Below, in pieces: positions 48,101-55,857 of a DNA stretch of 64,000 bases. Within the stretch, counting starts at the first letter, position 1. Each line of letters opens with the position of its first letter. Source of the stretch: Pyropia yezoensis (lineage: Eukaryota > Rhodophyta > Bangiophyceae > Bangiales > Bangiaceae); assembly GCA_009829735.1 (NCBI GenBank), contig CM020620.1, positions 26,134,951-26,198,950 on the forward strand. Direction: 5' to 3'. The notes under the pieces are model-generated. The model ran no database searches, was not told where the DNA came from, and was given only the letters and a program-made list of their open reading frames with translations. The translations under genes and the position numbers were made by a program.

Positions 48101-48800
48101 GATCCCACTGGCAGAGATCACGGCCATGTCGGTCGTGTCAGCCTTCCTAGATCACTGGGTTGCCGCGTATGGCATTCCGGATAGTACACTATCGGACAAT
48201 GGACCGCAATTTGCGTCTGTACTGTTTCAAGGAGTGCTGGATATGTTGGGGGTTAAGGCAAACTATGCCACCCCCTACCACCCACAAACTAATGGGCAGG
48301 TGGAGCGCTTCAACAAAACTATTGTTAGGCAGCTGCGCCATTATGTGAGTGAGCACGTGAAGACGTGGGACCAATACATTTCTATTCTGACCACTGCCTA
48401 CAATTCGCAGGTTCACTCATCTACCGGGGAAGTACCCCTCGCTTTTGTGACCCCCCGTCGCGTGCGGTCTATTGCCGTGCGGCGGCCGCTCCCAACTAGG
48501 GAGGATGGTGGCAGTACGCCCACTCCTACTGAGAGTAAGGCGGAGTTCGCTGCTAGGCTTGAAAACCTCATCCCTAAAGTCAGGGCTGAGATGGACAAAG
48601 CACAAAAGCGCTACAAGCGTACCTTTGACAAAAAGGTGCGCAACGCCAAGCATGTCCCCGAGCAGGGTGACTGGGTATTGGTCCACTCACACACCCCAAC
48701 TGGGGGTAAGTTGGTGTTCCAGACGAAGGGGCCGTACCAGGTCCTTCGTACTGATGGGCGGCGCTTCACCATCGAAAGTGACGATGGGTCCGCACAGTGA
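45123..48800 (+). CDS. pol: pol of element B: protease, RT, RNase H, integrase (frameshifted before the chromodomain)
   Basis: 1225 codons open from ATG 45123, which shares ATGA with the gag stop, so pol is in the -1 frame and could be reached by reinitiation or frameshifting. Protease active site Asp81 (VLDTGSGAS); RT with FCIDYRKLN, LPFGLCNAPATFQ and YLDD at residues 524-527; RNase H with DVDASYDQ, ELEGLAVVWA and ALADGLSR; integrase with an HHCC arm (ACTSCAQNR), AMDILGPL, LSDNGPQFAS and GQVERFNKT; a GPY/F-like module (LVFQTKGPYQVLRTDGRRF). One G is missing relative to element A near 48786, so this frame ends at 48800 and the chromodomain-like tail is in the next frame (48797-49105). Confidence 0.95.
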   Translation: MTVGAGRPKLTTAASAKWAKRTNQPCRILRRPKGVRPPRVGLPKNVNPRRVIAVLTGENFQVAGRVQLAPGRACCARIVLDTGSGASLIRKSLLPKGMRLQRWKSKADHLIDINGGVLPIVGAVTLPTRLGTHEVDVTYGVVENISVPLLLGTPYVVTQVPLICGPEYWVKLMNGETIPILGKGKSVAPVTVSQSKPVCSVREGFTATLRLARKVTLPPNSVAHVDVVTDYAGNGLVHPNPRLARKHQVHVALGTMDSKAGVPWRIQVMNLSSSPKFFKSGAKFGYIDQHEGPVVAVTLSAGASSDPKSGKEKHQAKSAASPRPQVNMEGVPPRLRVQVERLLDQYHKLWDGQLGLMRATQHRIELKPGAPPIRQQPYRGGPRSRALVKEQVARMEALDVIEASNAEWASPVVIVPKVDGTPRFCIDYRKLNESTVKDSYPLPRMDDCLDSLGEANVFSTLDCNAGYWQIPIAPEDRHKTTFTCHCGTYQCKRLPFGLCNAPATFQRAMDMILAGVRWQICLVYLDDIIVFSRSPEEHIGHLGQVFKLLADAGVSLKASKCHLFTQEVEYLGHVVRPGRLSVNEKNLRAIRKAQYPRTQTQMRSFLGMCNVYRRFTKGFAKVAKPLNELVSSTLPKNLPPPSRVEQESFETLRDLLLKPPILAIPRLGGHYILDVDASYDQLGCVLLQQQPDKEYLPVGYFSKGLNSAEKNYGVTELEGLAVVWAVTSLRHYLEGEKFLIRCDHRALQFIFKTDCTNTRLNRWRVRLAPFNFDIEYRPGRQHALADGLSRVPTEGLDTTPVDEDIPIVGVVTRSGQALNPEAPGNKKYLPLSLDEVVKAQAEDPFCKSQRDTLDTVAETRFFLGDDGLLMRRGVFQGTEQLVVPASLKDSILEREHNAPTGGHLGSSKLYQTLRTRYYWPSMVVDIYSWVAACTSCAQNRLMERRPTTAMLLFPAKEPFAALAMDILGPLPVTEEGNQYLLVICDRFTKLTRAIPLAEITAMSVVSAFLDHWVAAYGIPDSTLSDNGPQFASVLFQGVLDMLGVKANYATPYHPQTNGQVERFNKTIVRQLRHYVSEHVKTWDQYISILTTAYNSQVHSSTGEVPLAFVTPRRVRSIAVRRPLPTREDGGSTPTPTESKAEFAARLENLIPKVRAEMDKAQKRYKRTFDKKVRNAKHVPEQGDWVLVHSHTPTGGKLVFQTKGPYQVLRTDGRRFTIESDDGSAQ

Positions 48801-49105
48801 ACGGACAGGACGTGGTCAAAGTTGCACCACCGCCTGCAGGCGACCCAGCTTGGGCGCGTGCTTTGAAAACGTGGCGCCTGCCCTCGCTGCCTGCAGCCAA
48901 ACAGGGCCCGCAGGAGTACGTGTTCGACAAGTTCATCGACCACGGCTGGGATGAGGATACTGACCGCCTCATGTTGAGGGTGCGTTGGTTTGGCTACAAA
49001 GCCAAGGATGATACGTGGGAGTATGTGGAGGACCTTCCTGCTGAGAAGGTCCGGGCGTACTGTGCCCGGAACGAGATAGACCCTAACAGCCCTCCCTCAA
49101 CGTGA
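48797..49105 (+). pseudogene. chromodomain-like C-terminus of pol, separated by a frameshift
   Basis: Continues the pol product after the one-base loss. EYVFDKFIDHGWDEDTD, RLMLRVRWFGYKAKDDTWE and YVEDLPAEKV fit the chromodomain pattern (aromatic residue, WxxY, DxTWE) that targets chromovirus integration to chromatin. In element A the same segment is fused in frame to integrase. Confidence 0.75.
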
Positions 49106-49216
49106 GGGGAGGCCGAGCAACAGTGCCAAGAGAGTGCTTCAAGTCGAAGTGGTACGCAGAGTGGCTTTAAACTACAGCCCTAACCCTCACACTCTCACAA
49201 CAAAGGCAGCTGCCAA

Positions 49217-50489
49217 CTAGGCACGCATGCTAGACTCTCCCACTCCACGGCCCTCGCCTTCACGTGGAGGCGAGCGGCGAGACCCACGCCGATAACGGTC
49301 TCCACTCGTTGGAAGGGGCGGCGGCTCCAAGTCGGAACCGTCGCGCCCCTCACGGTCGCGCAAGTGGCGCCGACCGTGGCCTACTCTTCTGCCTGGTCTT
49401 GCGCGCAAGTTTGCGACGCAGACGCTGGACAGACTCCGTCTCCGATGGGGTAGAGGACTCCGAGACGGAGTAAGACAACTCGTCTTCCGACACGGAGGGA
49501 GAGCGCCGCGAGTGACGGCGACGACGGCGAGGAGGCGAGTATGCCCGGCTCGCACGACGCTTGCCACGCCCAAGTGGGGTTGGCTGGGGCATAATAGCCC
49601 CAATGCGAGCCAACTCGGCCGTCATAAACTCCGCCACCGACTCGCAACTCGCGGTCGCCACTGCAGTACGAACGCGCTCCTCAAGTTGAGGAGTCTCGGA
49701 ACTTTGGAGGGTTGCGGGTCGACGCGGGCCAACCAGGAAATGGTGCGCACCAACGTGGTGATCATCATCTCTGAGGTTAGAGGCGTGGGCGGTAACACCA
49801 ACTTGGGGTATACCGTCAGGAGGGTGGCCCCCAAGTTGGGAGACACCGGTGTGGATGACTCCACGGCCCACGCTGATCNNNNNNNNNNNNNNNNNNNNNN
49901 NNNNNNNNNNNNNNNNNNNNNNNNNNNNNNNNNNNNNNNNNNNNNNNNNNNNNNNNNNNNNNNNNNNNNNNNNNNNNNNNNNNNNNNNNNNNNNNNNNNN
50001 NNNNNNNNNNNNNNNNNNNNNNNNNNNNNNNNNNNNNNNNNNNNNNNNNNNNNNNNNNNNNNNNNNNNNNNNNNNNNNNNNNNNNNNNNNNNNNNNNNNN
50101 NNNNNNNNNNNNNNNNNNNNNNNNNNNNNNNNNNNNNNNNNNNNNNNNNNNNNNNNNNNNNNNNNNNNNNNNNNNNNNNNNNNNNNNNNNNNNNNNNNNN
50201 NNNNNNNNNNNNNNNNNNNNNNNNNNNNNNNNNNNNNNNNNNNNNNNNNNNNNNNNNNNNNNNNNNNNNNNNNNNNNNNNNNNNNNNNNNNNNNNNNNNN
50301 NNNNNNNNNNNNNNNNNNNNNNNNNNNNNNNNNNNNNNNNNNNNNNNNNNNNNNNNNNNNNNNNNNNNNNNNNNNNNNCCCCGGAGCGATCGCGGAGCCC
50401 CCGCCGGAAGTCCCGGCAGGCGCTGCACCGTAGGAGGTGTCCTCCATACGCTCATCGAGAGAGTCCGTCTCCACTCCCGGAGTCGCCAT
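49217..50489 (-). pseudogene. antisense ORF of element B (unknown protein), frameshift and assembly gap
   Basis: Counterpart of 24185-26128: starts at ATG 50489 right after the conserved palindrome, reads ATPGVETDSLDERMED, is lost in the N run, and resumes with VSPNLGATLLTVYPKLVLPP and the basic RS-rich tail (PPRRRRRHSRRSPSVSEDEL). A one-base insertion near 49375 shifts the tail frame, after which the original frame finishes RDREGRDGSDLEPP to 49217. Similarity to element A is high along the visible parts, including the tail-to-tail position 111 bp from the pol stop. Confidence 0.65.
49879..50378. other. assembly gap (500 N)
   Basis: Exactly 500 N. The corresponding stretch of element A (about 24292 to 25473) is near 1180 bp, so the gap length is a placeholder and element B is truly about 9.4 kb. 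Confidence 0.95.
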
Positions 50490-50809
50490 GGCTCTCCCCA
50501 AGTTGGGGAGAGACGTCCTGGCTATCGCGGCACGAGACCCGCCTCGAGTTGAGGGGGACTCGGATCGTGGGTAAACGGGTGGCCTCCCCAGCGTGGGGTG
50601 GCCCCGTGTAAGGTGAAGGAGAAGTGGTGGTGAGGTGTGAACCGAGGAGAGCAAGCTGCCAAGTGGGCAAGCTTGAGGAGAGGGGCGGCCAACGTGACCG
50701 CCTCCACATCCGCGTTACGTACTCAAGGGGGACAGCAAGTCGCGTCCCCCCAAACGCCGAGACGTGCGTTTACGCACCCCCTCACAGGGCCGACCGGGTC
50801 GGTCGGAAC

Positions 50810-50823
50810 TGAGGAGAGGGGAG
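50810..50823 (+). other. polypurine tract of element B
   Basis: TGAGGAGAGGGGAG abutting the 3' LTR. Confidence 0.8.
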
Positions 50824-51291
50824 TGTGGCAGTATTGACCCCCAGGTAGGGGGCAACACGTGCCATGCAAGGGGCGGCAGGCCACTAGCCTGATCCGTTCC
50901 TCCCCCTGCATTTGGGTCCATATTCCCTAAGTTTGGGATAGTTAGCTTAGTAGTAAATCCAACTTGGATTTGAGGGTTTTCTGCATTTATCGTCTTGAAT
51001 TTTCGTGTGGCCCGGTGGGCAGGTGCTGGGGTGGGAGATTCTGAGTGGCGAGATTCTGAGTGGACCCTGGGGGGATAAGGGGAGGGACAGCGGGGCTTGG
51101 CCCTGCGTCCCCGTCCCGACCAAGAAACTGTTGGACCACACACCATCATCTTGTTTGTCCGTGGGGGATTGCCCCACAACAGGGATAGAGTGTGTGCGAC
51201 TTGCACTTCTTCCGGTTCCCCCGACACGGGAGGCAGCCCTCGCACACCGCCCCAACTTGGGGTACTGTGTGTGCGAGTGGTTTTTGCCACA
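50824..51291 (+). repeat. 3' LTR of element B
   Basis: 468 bp, ends TTTTTGCCACA, followed by the GCTGT duplication. Confidence 0.95.
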
Positions 51292-51573
51292 GCTGTCCGT
51301 GCCATTTTCGCCTGCAGGGAAAGGCGTCAACGCCACACCCGCAACACGCGCTGTGACAGGCACGCCAGAGCGCGCTCCGTCGTGGCTCGTCCCGCACAGA
51401 TCCGCAGCGGCCGCGTCGGCGCGAGTCAACCTCTCCAAAGCCCTCGCGGCCGCCTCGTGGTAGGCGGACTCAGCGTCGTCTGCCGCTTCCTGCTCGGCGA
51501 GAGCGGCCGGCACAACGGCGGCCGCGCCTTGATCGTCAAAGGCTGCTACATCAGCAACCGCTTCCAGCTTCAT
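51292..51573 (-). pseudogene. 5' part of the host ORF split by element B
   Basis: From Met 51573: KLEAVADVAAFDDQGAAAVV, EQEAADDAESAYHEAAARAL and VALTPFPAGENGTDS, an Ala/Glu-rich, probably helical segment. The codon boundary falls exactly at 51292, and the next codon in the pre-insertion gene begins at 42587. An in-frame TGA lies about 45 bases upstream of 51573, so this is either the true start region or an internal exon. Family not recognised; it may be the C-terminal part of the SANT-like gene upstream. Confidence 0.45.
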
Positions 51574-52242
51574 GCGGGCGGCCGGCACAAAGCGGCCGCC
51601 GTCCCCGCAGCCGCCATGTCAGCAGCCCCATTGCCATTGCTCGTGTGCCTGCGCGCCCCATCGGGCACTCCCGCGCGGCCGGTGCGCAGTATGGCATCTA
51701 TCCCCACCTCGTCGTCCGTCTCCAAGCAAAATACTGCTGGTCCGGCGCAGCCTTCCGCAGTGCACGTCGCCGGCGCGGTAGGTGGCAGCGCATATGGAGA
51801 CGCCGAGGAAGACGCAGACCGGGAGCGCGCCTCGTCCAGAAAAAGCACCACCCCCCGGTGCAGGATGCCCCAGACCACCACTGGCACCGTCAGATTCAGC
51901 GCGTGCGGCAGGGGAGCACCCGGGCGTCGGGGGCGCCGGCATATCAGGCATGTCGATGTCGGGAGACGCCGGCAGAGTTGGAGCCGCCGCTATTGCGGCC
52001 GCTTCGCGCGCTACGCGTGCATCGCGCCCTGGCGTGGGCGACGCCGGCAAGTCAGGCATGTCGAGAGTGGGTAACGCACGCCGTGGCTGGGCCGCCGCAG
52101 TTGGGGCCGCCCCGTCGCCCATGCGTGCCGCGCGTCGGGCCAAAACGCGGCCAGATGGTCCTGCGCCTCTCTTCTGCGCCACGTCGCCGCTTCTGCCGTG
52201 TTCCGCACGTCTGCTCCGGTTGATAACGCCTGGTCCATCTCG
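51574..52242. other. no gene assigned
   Basis: Minus-strand frames here are partly protein-like (RDEMDQALSTGADVRNTAEA, ATWRRREAQDHLAAFWPDA around 52250-52110) and may be exons linking the SANT-like ORF to the split ORF. PxSPDIDMPDMP and ALPTLDMPDLP are two copies of one short motif around 51930-52080. Confidence 0.3.
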
Positions 52243-53467
52243 TCACGACTCACGACCAGGAAGCTCTCCAACACATTGGTTGTGGCAGCCGCCCTGCCGC
52301 ACCAAGGCCACCTCGGTCGTGCGTGCGGCCTTCGCGGCCCTTGTGCCGGTAAGAAGGCTCTGGAACTCACCCACCCTCTTCGCAGGGTTCATGGCCCCTT
52401 CTTCATCACCGTTCGGGACGACAATGTCCTTGTCCTCGTCACAGTTGTCCGGGATGGGCGGGTTGCCGGGTGGGCCGCTGGGTGGGCCGCCGCGTGCGCC
52501 GCCTGAGGCGGCTAGCGCGGCCTCCCCGCTGTACTTTTCAATGACCCTCAGCACCTTCCAGCTATTCACCCAGGTGTCCGCCTTGTCCCTGTGGTGCAGA
52601 CCTTCCACCTGTTCCCGCTGCCCTTGTATCGCTTGGTAGCCGCTCGTCTTCTCAAACTCCGCCTTAGTGGCTTCAATCAGGTCCTCCTCAGAGGGATTGC
52701 CCGTCAGGTTTGCCCGCTTCACTCTCAGCCGGCACTCTCCAAACGTCTGGCACCTCTTACTGATGTGCTCCTTGAACTCCCTCTTCATTGCGGTGTCCGG
52801 CCGCTCCGACCATCCAGCGCTTGCGCCCAGTCGCGCCGCGTCTCTCCGCACCGACCGACGCACAATCTTTCCTAAGTTGTGCCAGAAGATGTTCTCATTC
52901 TGGTCCGGTCCCAATGATTGGGTCCTGCCCCACCACCAGCATAGCCTTGCAGACCACTACGCGTTCGTGGTCCGTCCAGTTTGGTCCGCGCCACGCGGCG
53001 CCCCCTGCTCGCCCCCCGCCTCCTCTGCCTCGTCGGCCGCGGGCTCCTCTGGTCTCCCCCCGCCGTTCAGAGGAGGGGGAGCGGGCGGGTGCCGCTGCTC
53101 TGCGTCCTGCTCCCGACGCCTGCCCGCCGCGCGGTGCGGCGACCGCGGGGGTGGCTCTTGCCGCTTCCGCGGCACCGCCTCCTGCTGCTGCCCGTCGCCG
53201 TTCCGGGTCTCCTGTGCCTGGTTCGGGTCCGCCGTCCGTTGCTGCGGCGGCGGCGCCACTTGGATGGCGTGCTGCGGGCGCACCGGCGCCGCCTGGGCTA
53301 CTTGCTGCGGGGGCGGCTCCGGCGTCGCTTGCTGTTGCGGCTCCGCTGGCGCCGCCTGCGCCGCTGGCGGCTGCCCGGGATCGGTAGGTGCGCACCATCC
53401 TTACTTGTGCTGTCCCGCCCCGACGCTGGTGCCGCCCTCCAGAAGGAGGGTGGGCCTCACTGGCCAT
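52243..53467 (-). pseudogene. Myb/SANT-like DNA-binding protein with a one-base frameshift
   Basis: ATG 53467 opens an Ala/Gly-rich N-terminus followed by NWTDHERVVVCKAMLVVGQD and PIIGTG. A one-base surplus near 52900 moves the reading into DQNENIFWHNLGKIVRRS, KREFKEHISKRCQTFGECRL, NPSEEDLIEATKAEFEKTSG and WVNSWKVLRVIEKYSGE. This order (tryptophan-led first helix, DPIIG, FW, C..F..C, SEEDL, final W-LR) matches Myb/SANT-like proteins common in plants and in PIF/Harbinger-type transposons. It is likely a nuclear DNA-binding protein. The frameshift could be a sequencing error in an otherwise intact gene. C-terminus is Gly/Pro-rich to 52243. Confidence 0.6.
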
Positions 53468-53547
53468 ACTGCGCTCTGAGCCAGCCCCCGCTGCTGTTGG
53501 TGACCCGGGCGCTCCAGCGGCCCCCGCTCGTGGTCGTGAGGCGGCCG

Positions 53548-55857
53548 CTACTGAGTCACCTCCTTAGGATGCTCCTGCGGGCCGCCCTGAGTGTGGTAAG
53601 ACGGCCGCTGCGGCGGCTCCCCCTGCTTCCCGTGATGCGGCTGCTGCGGCGGCTTCTCTTTTTGGTCGAGCGATGCCCGCTGCGGCGGCCCCCCTTGCTT
53701 GCCGCGCGGAGGCCGCTGCATGGGACGGCCGCGGTAGATCTCAGGCGCTTGCCTGGGCAACCCACCGCGGCAGTTCTCGGCCGGCCGCTGCGGCGGCCCG
53801 CCCCGATAGTTGCCAGGCGGCCGTTGGGGTGGCCCGCCCCAGTAGTAGTCTGCCGGCCGCTGCGGCGACCCGCAGTAGTTGTCGGGCGGCCGCTGCAGCG
53901 GCCCGCCCCGGTAGTCGTCGGTCGGCCGCTGGGGCGGCCCGCCCCGGTAGATGTCGGCCGGCCGCTGCGTGTGCGGCCCGTACCAATAGATGTCTGCCGG
54001 CCGCTGCGGGGGCCCACCCCGGTATTTGTCGGGCGGCCGCCGGGGCGGTCCGCCGAGGTAGATATTAAGCGGGTGGTCGGTAGGACCGCACCTGTAGTCT
54101 TCAGCTGGCCCCTGCGGCGGCCCGCTCCAGTAGTTGTCGGGTGGCCGCTGCGGCGGCCTCCCCCGGTCGTTTTCGGGCAGCCGCTGCGGCGGCCCGCCCT
54201 GGTACTTGTCGCGCGGCCGCTGGGGCGGCCCGCCGCGGTAGTTGTCGGGCAGGTGGTGGGCGGGACCGCCTCCGTAGCCCCGCCGCTGCGGCGGTCCCCC
54301 CCGATCGTTGTCGGGCAGCCGCTGCGGCGGCCCGCCCTGGTCCTTGTCGGGCGGCCGCTGGGGCGGCCCTCCGCGGTAGTTGTCGGGCGGGTGGTGGGTG
54401 GGACCGCCTCCGTAGTCGTCGGCCGGCCGCTGCGGCGGCCCGCTCCGATAGTTGTCGGGCGGCCCCTGGGGCGGCCCGCAGCAGTAGATGTTGGGCGTGT
54501 GGCGGGGCGTACCGTCCCTGCAGTTGTCGGCTGGCCGCTGCGGCGGCCCGCCCCAGTTCCTATCTGTCGGCCGGTGGGGGACCAGCTGCCCACCCTGGTA
54601 GACGTCGGCCGGCCGCTGCGGCGGCCCGCCCCGATAGTTTTCGGGTGGCAGCTGGGGCGTCCCGCCCCGGTAGTCGTCGGCTGGCCGCTGCGGCGGCCCG
54701 CCCTGGTCGTTGGTCTACAGCTCGCGCGACCCACCCCGGTAATCTTCCGGCGGCCGATGCGATGCCCCACCCCGGGCGCCGTTGGCTGGACGCTGCAGCG
54801 GCCCGCCAAAGAGGTCAGGCGGCGGACGCCGCGGCGCCCCGCCCGAGTAGTCGTCGGCCGGCCGCTGCGGCGGCCCGCCCCGATAGCTGTCAGGCGGCGG
54901 CTGGGGCGGCCCGCCCCGGTAGGCGTCGGCCGGCCGCTGCGGCGCCCCGCCCCGGTAGTTTTCGGGCGGCCGTTGCGGCGGCCCTCTGCGGTAGTCGTCG
55001 GGCAACTGCTGCCGCGGGCCCCTGCCTTGATAGAACTGCCGCCGCTGCGGCGGTCCGCCGAAGTGTTCGATCGGCGGCCGCGGCAGCAGGCCGCCCAGAA
55101 CATCAGGCGGCGGCAGCGGGCTTGGCGGACCCCGCCGAGTCGGACGACCTCCGCCTCCCCAGCCTCCCTGCTCAGGGGACCCAAAACGCGGGCCTTCCCG
55201 TGATGGACCACCTCCACCTCCCCAGCCTCCCCACGAGGAGGACCCTAATCCCGGGCTCCCCGGCGACGGTTCACCCCCTCCACCCCCCGGACCTCCCCAC
55301 GAGGAGGACCCAAATCGCGGGCTCCCCCGCGACGGTCCACCCCCCCCACTTCCCGGGCCTCCACCTGGGGGGGATGCACGGCGTGGGCTCGGCGGCCTCC
55401 CCCGCCACGTGTACTGCTGCAGCTGCTGCTGCTGCTGTCGCTTCTGCTGCAGCTGCAGCAGCTGCTGCGGCTGCTGCTGCTGCTGCTGCTGCGGTGGCCG
55501 CAACCCTGCACCCCCGCACGCCGAAGGCGGCGGGGAAGCGCCACGACCTTCGCGCACCCAATCCCACTGCTCCCAAGAGCGCGCAGCGCAAAGACAACTA
55601 CACGTGGTCGGGCACAGCGGATCGGTCGGCTCCCCCAGCAGGTCGCGACGACACCGTCCGAAGAGTCGTCGAAAGCCCCGCCATTTCTCACTCTTGGTCA
55701 AATACCGCCCACGCCCTGCAGGCGGTCCTCCAGGGGGCTCGCGAGGCCGCCCCCCCCCTCGTCCAGTTCCACTCCCGCCACCTCCTCCTCCTGAACGCCC
55801 ATCACCCCCCCCTGGCGCGGGCTCCTGCCCGCCCGCACCCGCGCAGGACGCTTCCAT
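53548..55857 (-). pseudogene. Pro/Gly-rich protein of 13-residue repeats, interrupted by one TAG
   Basis: From ATG 55857 one frame stays open to 53548 except for TAG 54715-54717. It begins with a Gly-rich segment, then LTKSEKWRGFRRLFGRCRR, a poly-Gln tract (about 55495-55395), (S/T)PRFGSSSWGGxGGGG repeats, and from about 55045 onward dozens of copies of a 13-residue unit of the form YRGGPPQRPADD (39-bp period). Variants DNYRGGPPQRPP and ENYRGGAPQRPA occur on both sides of the stop, so the array was one gene. The regular Tyr, Arg and Pro-Pro positions suggest an extended, possibly cross-linked or RNA-binding low-complexity protein. The long opposite-strand frame is a shadow: its repeats lack any sensible order. 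Confidence 0.55.

Larger units (their letters stand above)
42593..51291 (+). mobile_element. element B: Ty3/gypsy chromovirus-like LTR retrotransposon, full length with assembly gap
   Basis: Same family and layout as element A but on the plus strand. Bounded by 468-bp LTRs and perfect 5-bp duplications GCTGT (42588-42592 and 51292-51296). The LTRs differ only by two compensating one-base length changes that I can see, so insertion was recent. gag is intact, pol has one late frameshift, and the antisense ORF has a frameshift plus a 500-N gap. Confidence 0.95.
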
